Source: Caprella mutica (taxonomy: Eukaryota; Arthropoda; Malacostraca; Amphipoda; Caprellidae). Taken from it: a DNA stretch of 64,000 nucleotides. The DNA is taken from NCBI GenBank assembly GCA_947561585.1, contig CANNZV010000519.1, positions 62,001 to 126,000 of the forward strand, in the 5' to 3' direction. Of this stretch, positions 31,531-44,489 are shown piece after piece. The notes beneath the pieces are model-generated. The model was given only the letters and a program-made list of their open reading frames with translations, made no database searches and was not told the DNA's origin. The position numbers were made by a program, and so were the translations under genes. Each line of letters opens with the position of its first letter. Position 1 is the first letter of the stretch.

Positions 31531-31924
31531 ATGAAATACAAAGATAAATGATTTAAAAATAAAGACAAAAAATAAAAAACCTGGAGATGGCAAAGAAAAG
31601 ATACAGACATTTTTTTATTAATTTTCTGCATCAATTACTAAAATTGTCACTAAATGCTTGAAGAAAGCCTACTCACCCATAACTTGACAGAGGCATCAGT
31701 AAAGTGGCTCCATTCTCTTGCTCTCAGTAGGGGTTTAACATCTGATGCACTTTCTTGTTAGCTGGGGGAAAAAAAAATCATAGCATGATTAAAATTCCCT
31801 AAAAAAATTAGTGTCTATAGGCATAAATATATATTTTCTAAAATACTACAATTAAACAGTAAATCTATGCTATCTATGGAAATTTTGATGAAAATTTAAA
31901 ACTAAGACTTAGATCTCAAGTAAA

Positions 31925-32109
31925 TGTACATTCAATTGAGACGAGATTTGCCGATAGGTACATCTTGCTGATGCACAGCAGCTCTAAATTAGAGAAATAT
32001 ATGTTCTATACAGGTACAAAATTGTGGAATAACTTGCCAGTTGAATTAAAACATATAGTATTCACTTATACCTTTAAAAATAAACTCAAAACTATGTTCC
32101 TCAACTAGC
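31925..32109 (+). pseudogene. C-terminal remnant of a Jockey/CR1-type LINE
   Basis: The plus strand reads R-F-A-D-R-Y-I-L-L-M-H, F-Y-T-G-T-K-L-W-N-N-L-P-V-E-L-K and F-K-N-K-L-K-T-M-F-L-N-stop, the common end of many LINE RT proteins ('Y.G..LWN.LP.ELK...FK..LK'). RT itself is not visible upstream. This segment is absent from duplication copy 2, where only the flanking DNA aligns. Confidence 0.6.
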
Positions 32110-34132
32110 TAGTAAGCAAATGTCCGTTAATATTGTGTCCACTTTTAGTAACTTAACAACTTAGATCCTCTATAAAAATAATTATGTGTGTGTTTTATTG
32201 AAGTAATTTTTTTCCTTAGAATGCTCTAGAAGCCTTCAGCTGCTTAATAGAGCCGTGAAATTTTAGGTAGAAGTTTTCTTTGTGTAGTTATATTATTCAG
32301 TAAATCAAATACTTTTCTTTCTCTTCAAGGTGCATCTAACAATTCTTGTATTCCTTTTCATGAATAAATTACTTCATTGAAAGTGAGCTAATATAGCTAG
32401 AACCAAGAAGAACTGTGAATGATACAAAATTAACGGAAATATTATTCAATAGAATGTAATGTAGCTAATTGATTAATGTAGCTAATAACTAGCTACATGA
32501 AACATGTTCAAATTTGATATACCAAATTCAACGAAACTTATTAAAATTTATTTTAAAAATTGACGATGAGAAACTGGTGGGAATGATAATGCCATTTAAA
32601 TATTTGGGGAATGGTGAGAGTAAGTAACCAACTCAGTTAGTTACATTTGTTGCATGGTGTGATACTATGTAACTCGCCATAAAATATTCAAGAGAACAAG
32701 TTGCACGGTGGCACTATTTATGTCATACCTTATGTTGAAGAATTAAAATGGAATTGTTATAATTTCAGTTTATCTTTCATACTATTTGTTGAATTATATA
32801 CCAATACGAATTGATTATTGCAAATAATAATAAAAATGTCTGTGCAACTACGTTCTTTTTTATCTTCAAATCTTGTACCAAATGTCTATCATTTGAACAC
32901 CTGAAATATTTTAAACAAACCAATGATTGTGTAAAAAAGGGATAGGGATAGCTAATCCATTATTATACAAACTTAAAATAAATTCAATAATTTCAGAGTT
33001 ATCTGACAGTTCCACATTTTCCACAATAACTTGAAACTTCTCTAGGAAGACATAACTATAATTAAATTGCAAGATTTTCTTCAAATCTTTAAATATGCCC
33101 AGCTACTTTTTCTTTAAATTTGAAGTAAAATCAAATTTGAGCTGAAGGTAGAGCTGCACCAAGAACTTTTCAACCATTAAGAGACATAGCTAGTTATTAT
33201 TAAATATCTACTAACTAAAAGATGAAAGACGACTATTACTCTAGGTATTGATAAATATACCTTGAAAAATATGAGAATCCTATAGCTAGGTAATTGGTGT
33301 CTGAAACTATTCTGTAAAAATAATTATTTTAAGCTAGTGATTTTAGCAGACGTCCATAAAACTAGCTAGTATTGTATCTAGTTGAAGTGAACCAAATACT
33401 CATTTCTTATTTTGATTGCTGTTTGGAATTAACAGGTTTCAGCCAATGAAATTAAATATTGAAGCAAATTGATTCAACACCATAATGAATAATAATTTTA
33501 TCACTTCAAATCCTAACACACTAGATTAAAATCAGATAAATGAGTCTGAATTAGTACTCATCAAAAAGAAAATACATGATTAAAAGAATAAAAATGATAA
33601 AAAAAATAATCTGGAATATTAGCTATCTTTCAACAGATTGTAGATAAGTTTAATCCCTCCAGTTTGCACAATGTGGAATATTTTCAACATTCTACCTGTG
33701 GACCATCTTGAACTGAGTATTAGCATACTCAGTTATAATTGAGTACAGCAAATAATTGGTACATATTTTCTAACTCTAAACCCTGGATATGTCCAAGTAT
33801 ATTTTATTATAACTAATCATGTATAATTATACTAGATTCCCATGCAATTTGAAGTTGCTTCTCAAATCACTAAATCTTAAAAGAAAAATGTTGGTACATT
33901 GATGGGAACACAGGAATTAGTTCATTAAGGTGGCATTTATCTCAAAATATTTTTCTATAATTTAAAAAGTGGGCTTCAAGTTCAGAATTAATTTGACAGT
34001 TAGGCTGTTTCTCTTAATAAATGTCAAAACTCTTTCTAAAGGATCAATTAGGTAGCTATCAAAATTTTCTCTAAATTTAACTTTACATATAGGGAATATT
34101 TGAACATTCCTCTCATTGAAGAATTTATTTAA

Positions 34133-36662
34133 CCCTTTACCGGGCCAATGAAGAAATGAAGTGAAATTTTGACTATGAATTTATAGACAAAATTCATTTC
34201 TAAGACACTTTTATTCATGTGCATTTTTCCTTATTTTGCATAGTTTTCATGGAAATTTGATAAATTGAAGTGATCATATATGGCATACCGCCCGATTCCC
34301 CTAAAAGGACAAGTGATCATATATGATCACTTGGGCCGGATAGGGTACATCAAAAAATTTATTATAATGAAAAGAATATTGTAAATTAGGTAAATTTCTT
34401 TTCATTTAGAGAGAAAGATTATGATATAAAATATGACACTATAGCTACTGTAAAATAATTCTCCATTTTAATTGAAACAATAATAATGAAAGAAAATTAT
34501 GAATGGTAAGAAAAATACAATTAATTAAATAATCCAGTATATGTGTCATCTAACGGCATTAGAAGACTGTTTAGACAATCGAAATTAGAAACTCCTACGT
34601 CAGAGAGCTGAAAAATGATAAAGTGTTGTTTATTCGAAATATTTTTAGTGAGACTGATGGTAGCTAGTTTTAGAAGTATTTTCATACTCATTCAAAAACA
34701 AATGCACATTGCTGACGGAATAAGCAAAGTATGAATGTACAAGATTTCTTTATTCGCCGTCTCTATCTTATCCATTCACCGTCCTGCCCTTCTTCTTTTT
34801 CTCTCTGTTCTATCATATGTTTCTCCAAAGCCTTCTCATTTCACTCTTTATCTCCACTGTCATTCATACTATGTTCTTCACTATCACCCTGTACTTCACC
34901 TTCACCACTTCTTATATAGATTTGATTTCTCTTCTCATCTCTTCTCTGTATTTCCCTCAATGTGTCTTCTTTGTCATCTTCATCAGTTTCTTCAGTGTCT
35001 CTTTTTCTTCATTCATCTAACTATGATGACCAGGTGATTGAATATCTCCAATTTATATTCCTTTCACTTCCTGTCATTACCACTCTCATGTCTCTGGCAA
35101 TACCAGTTCTCCTTGTTTTCAACTTCTCAAAATATGGGTGTCTTGCCACTCTTCTGACGTTAAGCTTCAATTGCGTCCTCGTAAACATGCGCTTCGCAAA
35201 GTGGCTGGTACATGTTTATCCTCCTCTCTTCCCCTCTGGGTGGTACATAGATGCTAACCAGTCCCTTCTCTCTCCTTGCTTGTTGGCACCACGAACAACT
35301 GTGTTCCTTTCCTCACTTCTCCAAACACTTTCATCATTGGTATTTTGTCCCTCTCACTCAGCTTCGTTTTCTAAACCATTACCACATCTAACTTATCCAT
35401 CATCAGCTCACCCTCCTTGCTAGTAGATGACTGCAGACCACCATTCCAGAGGCTTGTCTCTCAGTTCTCCCTTCCATTACTCCTTCATCTGCTCCTCTCC
35501 TGGGTCTACTTCCTCCTCACAGCTCCTTCACTTCCACTGTTCTTGCCTTACTCCTCTACCCAGCACACTTCTGGTGATTGAATTTGCTGCCTTCTGGCAG
35601 TGCAGTGGTCTTCTTTCTCTAGTGAGCTTCTGCTGACAATTTTGGTACTTCTTGTTCTCCTCCACTGCAGCTCCATCTCTCGCTCCTCTGATAAATTTTT
35701 CAGTCCAGTGCATGCTTTGTGGATCTCCACCCCTTACTGCACCTCCGTTGTTTTTCTTTTGCAGCACCCTGCCACACTCAGCACAACTGACCCCTTTTTC
35801 TCTCTCCACAACACACCAAAAGCTATCCTCTCTTACTTCCCTCAGTCACCTGACACAGATATCGCTTGTGCTCCTCCCAAGGATACAACCTTTTACTCGC
35901 TTCATGCGACTAAATGATGATGGGTAAATTGATATTATGGATTTTATATCAATTATATGACAGAGTAGGGGTAAAAGTTGATCTAATTCATGACTCAACC
36001 CTAATCTGTGTGAATATTTGATTATATATACAAATTTTCTTGATCTTTTAAGCAGTGATCATTACAAGAAATATGCTATGATACTTTCATCATAGTTATT
36101 GCATTTAACCAGGTAAATCATTGGACATTTTAGGCTAATATTATATAAATTTAAAAAAATATCAAATAAAAAAGTTACCACTATTCGACCCAAGTGATTA
36201 TATATGATCACTTATCATATACGATGAATCGGTTATCATATACGATGAATCGGTCAAGTGATCATATATGATCAACTCATTTTTCCAATGGCAATTGTGT
36301 AATAACTATAAATATCTCATAGGTATAGTTACTAATATATGTGGTATAGGATATGTCAAAGATATTGCATTGGGTGAGAAGCACTCACATGCATTTTAGA
36401 GCTGCTACACATCAAGTGAATCAGAAAAAATACAATCTACACTACCAATTTTTATGTGCTGTTACACACTGCAAATTCAAGACCACCCCACTCAATCCCT
36501 GTACCATTTAAAACGAATTGTGAAGTATCACATGATAGCCCTGAATACTGTGATTGGTTTGATGTATGTGTCTGACTTGTGAACAACATACACCGAGTGC
36601 TGTGACATTTTCTTAAGTGCAAATTTAAATGATCATATATGATCACTTGTCCGGTAAAGGGT
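34133..36662. mobile_element. 2.5-kb TTAA element in duplication copy 1 (piggyBac-type)
   Basis: TTAA is at 34129-34132 and 36663-36666. Ends: left CCCTTTACCGGGCC, right read inward ACCCTTTACCGGAC. Palindromes built on TGATCATATATGATCA lie near both ends (34313-34328, about 36192-36213, 36256-36272, 36629-36647), matching subterminal repeats of piggyBac-like elements. The minus strand from about 35930 to 34740 is purine-rich and partly open (for example 35528-35809, with C-A-E-C) and may be a ruined transposase or captured sequence; no DDD motif was recognised. Confidence 0.7.
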
Positions 36663-37990
36663 TTAAGGCTCAAAAAAGAATTATTGTGGTCTTTTGGCTG
36701 GGCCCATGTTGAGAAATTCAATGCTTTAATTTACCAATCACTTTATTCCAGTTCCTGCAATCAGACTGAAGTCCATAGCAAGAAGAATTAAATTTGTGAA
36801 CATACGAGTAAGAGGTAGAAATTCTTTTATAGAAGGATTTTTAAATATTTTTCAAATTTGTTTTCCTAAAAAATAATGGTAACATAGGAATAAATAGTCA
36901 AAAATCCTTAAACGATTTGAGAATATTTATTTTATGACGAAAAAAGTTGGCAGACATATCAGCCAAATTTACAATCAAAAAGGCACAATCTGGAATATTA
37001 AAAGGTTGGAGGCTAGCAATTTATCCAGTTTGGGAAAGTTGAAACTTGGAACATTTTCTGAACAAACAATCCTTAATTTCCTACTACTATATTTACATGT
37101 ATTTTTCCAAGAAAAAAAGGCAAATTTGGAAAAAAAATTTGCAAACACTTTACCAGTTTCTGCAGTCTGGCAATTACCTATGTCAGTGTGGCACTATATA
37201 AGAAACTAGTAGCTTTTCAAATGAAACATGATTGTATTTAGATAGTCTTAAAAACTGACAGCCATCATATTCTAACAAAATTGTTAATTTGAAATTTAAA
37301 TTAGTAAAGTAAAATGATCATAGTCCTAGTTAGTCAATAGCTAGCTCCCAGAATATGGGGAATATTAAAGCCTATTGTGAACTTCAAGAGGTGAAATTAA
37401 TTGAGAGCATGTAAACCAGTGGTTATAATCTTTTCGGATGCACCAAACCCCACACAAGCTCAATGTTGGAAAAATAATATTTTTCACCCCTTCAAAATAA
37501 AAACATATACTGTAGCAACCTATCAGTGCACAAATTCTACCAAACATCATTTGCCCACTAAATCACTAAGTTCAATGATCAAACCTAGCCAAACATGAAT
37601 TTTGCATATAAACAAAAAAAAACCTAGTGAACAAATCTGCCGAACCCATGAAACTGGGTTCAAATTTTAACCCTTTGATTATTTTATTATAGCAAAGTTG
37701 GTAATTTTTAAGTCATTTATTCCGATGCTACCATTAATTTTACTTTGCTAAATTGATGGATTTTATAGCTATATATTTCTATGCAACCATTAATTTTTGA
37801 TTAGCCAAAATATTGGTGGATTTTTTAGTTTTTTGTTAAGATTAGTGAGTTTTTGACTTTGTGCATCAAATTTGAAATTCAAAATGGTTCAGCATCTGCA
37901 CAATTTGGAGAATATTTGGGATATTAGTTAATTTCTATATTTACATTAATTTTGCTATGAACACAGAACATCTATAAATTGATACCTATA

Positions 37991-38227
37991 GGGTGAAGTA
38001 GGTAAATTGCGGCACACTAACTAACTTCGGCCTCTGACTGCAGAAACACTAATAAACATCATTCATTTAAAACATTCATTAAAATGATTATATTAATAAA
38101 TTATAACATGCATTGAACTTCTTTTCATATGCAACATTTCAATATAAAATCAGTTAAGCAGGGTTTAGATACTTTCTTGAGAGGGTCACAATTAAGAATT
38201 AAATTTACGCAATTTAACTCTATGACC
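37991..38227 (-). mobile_element. GGGTCA-end MITE, diverged copy
   Basis: Starts after TA with GGGTGAAGTAGGTAAATTGCGG and runs as the reverse of the 54251-54494 copy (CTTGAGAGGGTCACAATTAAG near the right, ending ATGACCA beside TA). Confidence 0.6.
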
Positions 38228-38661
38228 ATATTTACATTAATTTTACTGTGAACACCATGTTATAAAGTATGTCTGTTGAAGCCAATTAATTAGCTTAGCT
38301 ATATTTCAAATGGTCAAACCTCAATAGATATTTAATTGGCTAAAATTCTCCCTAAAAAAATTGAATTAATTCCTATGTATAATGTTCCCAGGTTAGTTTC
38401 GGCTTGAAAGCTTAAAAAATTATTGACAATTACCTAGCTAGGGTCAGATTTTTGTGAAATTTTGGCTCTAAAATTGGCTTGCAGTTTGCCAGCCTCGGAA
38501 ATATGGTGTGGCTATCTGAACAGAATAAACGATATATACAAATACTTTACCAGTTTCTGCAGACCGGATGATAACATAAAAATCACCGAGATTTTGAATT
38601 TCTAAAATTGGGCTCAGATTTGTTAAGGACTTTGGAACTCATACCTATATCAGTAGCTATA

Positions 38662-38914
38662 TGGGGTCACTCAGGTAAAATGCGGCCCACTAGTCAACTG
38701 GTTTAACTGCGGCCTCTAACAACAGAAACATTATAGCTTCAAAGTTCAAAACACTTGTTAAAAACTTAAATTAGGTAATAAATTATAGCGTGCTTTGTTC
38801 TTCATTTAATAGGTGTGCAACATTCTAATTTAATTTTGGTTCAAAATGTTTTAGAGACGATCTTGAGAGGGCCGCAATTAAAAATTAAAGGACTGCAATT
38901 TACCTGAATGACCC
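38662..38914 (-). mobile_element. GGGTCA-end MITE, full copy
   Basis: TA at 38660-38661 and 38915-38916. Left TGGGGTCACTCAGGTAAAATG, right CAATTTACCTGAATGACCC. The interior is the reverse of the 54251 copy. About 253 bp, non-coding. Confidence 0.7.
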
Positions 38915-38916
38915 TA

Positions 38917-39734
38917 TGTAAAACAAGACATAACACCCCGGCTGATACTCCCCGAGGAGAGCTGCAACTATGGCAATTTGTCAGAGGCACAGAAAAATCA
39001 CACAGTTAATGAAAATTTCGTAATTCACTATATCACCCTCTGAAGTGATCATATAAATTTAGTAAAGATACCATAAGAAATTTGTTTCAATCTAATCAGT
39101 TCATTATAGAAAATGAAGAACTAACTTTACTATGTGCTAGCAAGTTAAAAACAAGTCCACACAGAATTTTAATTTTTGACTATTATATGACGATTATACT
39201 AGCAAAATTCTGCTTACTAAAAATATTAGTAATGCACGGGTTACTTATTACAGCAATTTTCGAGCAAATAGATTTATAGAAAGAAAAGTAACTTTAGTGT
39301 CAGTATCGAATGAAATTACAAATCTCTATGTAAATATTTTTTTATCCAATTTTAAATTTTAAATTCATTTTTGTAAATTTCATTTCAAAGAAAGTGTAGC
39401 AAATAAGCCATAGCTACTACCACTTACAGTTAGTTTCATTGCATTTGTTCAATATTGAAAGAGTATTAATAATTTTCCCAAAATCCTCCAACAATAACAA
39501 TCAGGAGGTGTTTTTAAGCTGCACTCCTAGCAGGTCGCGGCAATAAATAACATCCATTTACACAAAATATTTATGCTCCAATATGGTAATTTATTTACAT
39601 GTCTTCAAAAAATAATAAAAATAATCGAATATTAGGCAACTCAGGTTTGGCGGCAAACTTTTAATAGTAAATTATCAAATCTGAGCTATAATAACACTCT
39701 TGCACCCATCCTGAGAACAGCACCCAAACAAGAG
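38917..39734. other. No gene; spacer between duplication copies
   Basis: AT-rich; one open stretch (39082-39279) has no recognisable content. Nothing else seen. Confidence 0.5.
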
Positions 39735-40126
39735 AAAGTTGCACCCAAACAAGAGAAAGTTGCACCCAAACAAGAGAAAGTTGCACCCAAACAAGAGAAA
39801 GTTGCACCCAAACCAGAGAAAGTTGCACCCAAACCAGAGAAAGTTGCACCCAAACCAGAGAAAGTTGCACCCAAACCAGAGAAAGTTGCACCCAAACAAG
39901 AGAAAGTTGCACCCAAACAAGAGAAAGTTGGACCCAAACAAGAGAAAGTTGCACCCAAACCAGAGAAAGTTGCACCCAAACAAGAGAAAGTTGCACCCAA
40001 ACAAGAGAAAGTTGGACCCAAACAAGAGAAAGTTGCACCCAAACAAGAGAAAGTTGCACCCAAACAAGAGAAAGTTGCACCCAAACAAGAGAAAGTTGCA
40101 CCCAAACAAGAGAAAGTTGCAACAAA
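39735..40126. repeat. 21-bp minisatellite at the left edge of duplication copy 2
   Basis: About 18 to 19 units of TTGCACCCAAACAAGAGAAAG with variants (AACCAGAG, TTGGACCC). The period is a multiple of three, so all phases stay open and give repetitive peptides on both strands; these are not genes. Confidence 0.95.
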
Positions 40127-42326
40127 AAGAACAATTTAAATTACAACGGTTCAGGCCCACAGAATGACACCCCCTTCTCTTCCATTCACAACAGACAGTC
40201 TCAGGATGGAGACAAATAAGAAATAAAAAGCCAAATAAAATAAAGATAAACAAATGAAAAGACTGGAGATGTCAAAGAAAACAAAGTGATATTAATTTAT
40301 TAAATTTCTACAATTAGCTACCAAAATTGTCACTAAATTGTTGAAGAAAGCCTACTTACCATAACTTAGCAGAGGCATCAGTGAAGTGGCTCCACTTTCC
40401 ATCTTCTAGTAGGGGTTTAACATCTGCTCTACTCTCTAGTTAACTAGCTGGAAAAATGAAAATGAGCATTACAGATTGATTATAATTGATAATTCCTTGA
40501 GAAAATACTACAATTAAATAAACAGTAAGTAAGTGAGCTAATATAGCTAGAACTAAGAAGTAAATAATGATTGGATGACTGTGATTGGTACAAAAATTAA
40601 CGAAAATATTGTTTAATAGAATATAATGTAGCTAATTGATTAATGTAGCTAATAACTAGCTACATGAAACACGTTCAAATTTGATATACCAAATTCAACT
40701 AAACTTATTAAAATTTATTTTAAAAATTGACGATGAGAAACTGGTGGGAATGAAAATGCAATTTAACTCTTTGGGGAATGGTGAGAGTAAGTAACCAACT
40801 CAGTTACATTTGTTGCATGGTGTGATACTATGTAACTCGCCATAAAATATTCAAGAGAAAAAGTTGAACGGTGGCACTATTTATGTCATAGCTACCTTAT
40901 ATTGAAGAATTAAAATAGAATTGTTAAAATTTTAGTTTATCTTTCATACTATTTAGTTGAATTATATACCAATACGAATTGATTATTCCAAATAATAATA
41001 AAAATGTCTGTGCAACTACGTTCTTTTTTATCTTCAAATCTTGTGCCTCAAAGAGTTAGTAAAAGAAATGTCTATCATTTGAACACCTGAAATATTTTAA
41101 ACAAACCAATGATTGTGTAAAAAAGGGATAGCTAATCCATTAAAATAGAAACTTAAAATAAATTCAATAATTTCAGAATTATATGACAGTTCCACATTTT
41201 CCACAATAACTTGAAACTTCTCTAGGAAGACATAACTATATTTAAATTGCAAGATTTTTTCTTCAAATCTTTAAATACGCCCAGGTAATTTTTCTTCAAA
41301 TTTGAAGTAAAATCAAATTTGTGCTGAAGCTAGAGCTGCACCAAGAACTTTTCAACCATTAAGAGACATAGCTAGTTATTATCAAATATCTACTTACTAA
41401 AAGATGAAAGACGACTATTACTCTAGGTATTGATGAATATACCTTGAAAGAAAATGAGAATCCTATAGCTAGGTAATTGGTGTTTGAAACTATTCTGTAA
41501 AAATAATTATTTTAAGCTAGTAATGTTAGCAGACGTCCATAAAACTAGCTAGTATTATATCTAGTTGAAGTGAACCAAATACTCATTTCCTATTTTGATT
41601 GCTGTTTGGAATAAACATGTTTCAGGTAATGAAATTAAATATTGAAGCAAATTGATTCAACACCATAATAGATAATAATTTTATCACATCAAATCCTATT
41701 ACACTAGATTAAAATCAGATAAATTAGTCTTACTTAGTACTCATTAAAAAGAAAATACATGATTAAAAGAATAAAAAATGATTGAGAAAATGATCTGGAA
41801 TTTTAGCCATCTTTCACCAGATTGTAGATGAGTTGAAACCATCCAGTTTGCATAATGTGGAATATTTTCAACATTCTATCTGCAGACCATCTTGAACTGA
41901 GTATTGGCATACTCCGTTATAATTGAGTACAGCAAATAATTGGTATCTATTTTCTAACTCTAAACCCAGGATATGTCCAAGTATATTTGTTTATAACTAA
42001 TAATGTATAATTATACTAGATTCCCATGCAATTTGAAGTTGCTTCTCAAATCACTAAATTTTAAAAGAAAAATGTTAGTACATTAATGGGAACACAGGAA
42101 TTAGTTCATTATGATGGCCTTCGTCTCAAAATAATACAAGAATATTCCATAATTTAAAAGTGGGCTCTAAGTTCAGAATTAATTTCACAGTTAGGTTGTT
42201 TCTCTTAATAAATGTCAAAACTCTTTCTAAAGGATCAATTAGGTAGCTATCAAAATTTTCTCTAAATTTGACTTTATATCATAGGGAATAATTGAATATA
42301 TTCCTCTCATTGAAGAATTTATTTAA

Positions 42327-42670
42327 CATGTTTCCTGCGAAGTGACCCACCCTGTGATGCAAAGGGACCCACCAGTGGGTCCCCTTGCCTGGTCCTGTTC
42401 TGCAAAGGGACCCGCCGGTGGGTCCCTAGTCTTTTTTATACATTAAATAATTTTAAAAATATATGCAAAGAGAAATACAGATTATCACCATTTTGTTTTA
42501 CTATGTAGTAATAAACGATATGAGAAAGAGCATTACACAACTTCTCATGACGACAGCCATACAGGCACTGGAGTTAATGCATATATATGGAATCGCAGTG
42601 GGAGCATAACCGTACATTTGGCAATCGCAGTGGGAGCATTGTTGTGCATCTGGTAATCGCAGAAAACGTG
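42327..42670. mobile_element. 344-bp TTAA MITE in duplication copy 2
   Basis: TTAA at 42323-42326 and 42671-42674. Ends CATGTTTCCTGCGA (left) and CACGTTTTCTGCGAT (right, read inward). Two palindromes, GGGACCCACCAGTGGGTCCC (42364-42383) and GGGACCCGCCGGTGGGTCCC (42408-42427), and a tandem motif AATCGCAGTGGGAGCAT lie inside. Non-coding. Confidence 0.8.
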
Positions 42671-43664
42671 TTAAAGGCTCAGAAAAGAATCATTCTGGTA
42701 TTCTGGCCTGGCCAATGTTGAGAAATTCAATGCTTTATTTTACCAATCACTTTATTCCAGTTCCTGCCATCAGACTGTAGTCAGGGGCAAAATATACTAA
42801 AATTGTGAACATACTAGTAAGAGTTAAGACATTCTTTTATAGAGGGACAGGGCTCTGACTTCATTCATTTGGCTATTTTAAAATATTTTCCCCATTTCTT
42901 TCCAAAAAATTAGTGGTAATAGAAATATAGTTAAAAATCCTTAGGCAATTTGAGAACATTTATTTTACGTAGAAAAAAGTTGGCAGACATATGGACCAAA
43001 TTTACAATCAAACCGGCATAATCTGAAATATTAAAGGGTTAGTGGCTAGCAATTTACCCAGTTTGGAAAAGTTGGAACATTTTCTGAACAAACAATCCTT
43101 AATTTCCTACTAGTTAAATATACATATATTTTTGCAAAATAGGGGATTTTTTTTGCAAATATTTCACCAGTTTCTGCAGTCTGGTAATTACCTATGTTCT
43201 AATTTTGTTCTGAACAAAGTTCATTGATTTTTAGCTATTTATTCCTATGCTATTTCTTTCTATGCAACCTTGGTGCGTCTCATGTCAACAATAGTCAAAT
43301 TATAATGTTGAAAAATCTAATTCCATTTTCATCCTTACTTTTTGATTAGCCAAAATATTGGATTTTTTTTAGCTCTTTATCCCTATGCTACCATTAATTT
43401 TTGGTGGATAAATTGATGGATTATTTAGCTATTTATTTCTATGCAAAAATTAATTTTTTAATAGCCAAAAAAATATTGGTGGATTTTTTCAGTTTTTTGA
43501 TAAGATTAGTGGTTTTGACTTTGTTAACCAAATTTGAAATGGTTCAGCATCTGCATTATATGGGGAATATTTGGGATATTCTCTAGGAGCAATATATAGT
43601 TAATTTCTATATTTACATTAATTTTTCTTAAAAAATCATAAACACTTAAAAATCCATACCTATA

Positions 43665-43770
43665 GGATGAAGTAGGTAAATTGCGGCAGACTAAACTTCA
43701 GCTTCTGACCACAGAAAAACTAATAATTGAACATCATGCATTTAAAACATTCATTAAAATGATTGAATTA
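43665..43770 (-). mobile_element. GGGTCA-end MITE, truncated copy
   Basis: GGATGAAGTAGGTAAATTGCGGCAGACTAA matches the start of the 37991 copy, which lies at the equivalent place in duplication copy 1; it ends after CATTCATTAAAATGATT. Confidence 0.55.
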
Positions 43771-44489
43771 ACTTCTTTTGTTATGCCAGTCTGCAAAGCA
43801 GGTTCATGTCGCCAAGTTCTTTGGAGACCTTTTTTGAGGGGAAAATATCTTTGCAAGATCTTTGAGACAATTTCTAATTAATTTATATGTTTACATGTAT
43901 TTATTGGTGACATTTTAGAGAATTCAGGTCATTTTAGAGACAGATTTGAGAATCTTTGGAGACAAATTGTCCTCAAAAGAAAATCTTGGAGACAGATTAC
44001 ATTAATTTGACTTTGAACACCATGTTATAAAGTATGTCAGTTAAAGCCAATTAATTAGCTTATATTCTAAATGGTCAAACCTCAATAGATATGTAATTGG
44101 CAAAAAAAATTGAATTAATTCCTATGTATAATGTTCTCAGGTTAGTTTCATCTTTAAAGCTTCAAAAAATTGACAAAAATGATCAAAAATTAGCTTGGCT
44201 CGATTTTTTGTGAAATTTTGGCTCTAAAATTGGCTTACAGCTTGCCAGTCTCTGAAATATGATGAGGCCATCTGAACAGAATAATAAAAGATATTTACAA
44301 ACACATTATAAGTTTCTGCAGACTGAATGATAACATAAAAATCCCTCAAGAGATCTTGAATTTCTAAAATTGGGGCTCAGATTTGTTAAGGACTTCGGAG
44401 TCTTGGAAAAATGTTCCATATTCTGCAGAAGACTCGTATATCAGCCATGTTTTAAAGTATGGATAAAGTCGCCAGTCATGTTACAGACT

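Larger units (their letters stand above)
31405..38640. repeat. Diverged segmental duplication, copy 1
   Basis: Collinear with 40125-44400 through many shared stretches, for example GTGAGCTAATATAGCTAGAAC (32381/40532), CTAATTGATTAATGTAGC, GACGTCCATAAAACTAGC, CCTCTCATTGAAGAATTTATT (34108/42303), ATGTTGAGAAATTCAATGC, AAAAGTTGGCAGACATAT and CACCATGTTATAAAGTATGTC. This copy contains the 2.5-kb insertion 34133-36662. No gene is inside apart from remnants listed separately. Confidence 0.8.
40125..44400. repeat. Diverged segmental duplication, copy 2
   Basis: Collinear partner of 31405-38640, starting inside family R sequence (CAAATTACAAC-like, CACCCCCTTCTCTTCCATTCAC at 40167). It lacks the LINE remnant and carries a 344-bp TTAA MITE (42327-42670) where copy 1 has the 2.5-kb element. 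Confidence 0.8.

Noticed and set aside
34731..35927. Several plus-strand open frames rich in Ser, Leu, Phe and His
   Set aside because: They are pyrimidine-rich shadows opposite a purine-rich minus strand; no domain, start context or conservation.
39661..40253. Four overlapping open frames up to 192 residues
   Set aside because: They are translations of the 21-bp minisatellite in different phases; not genes.
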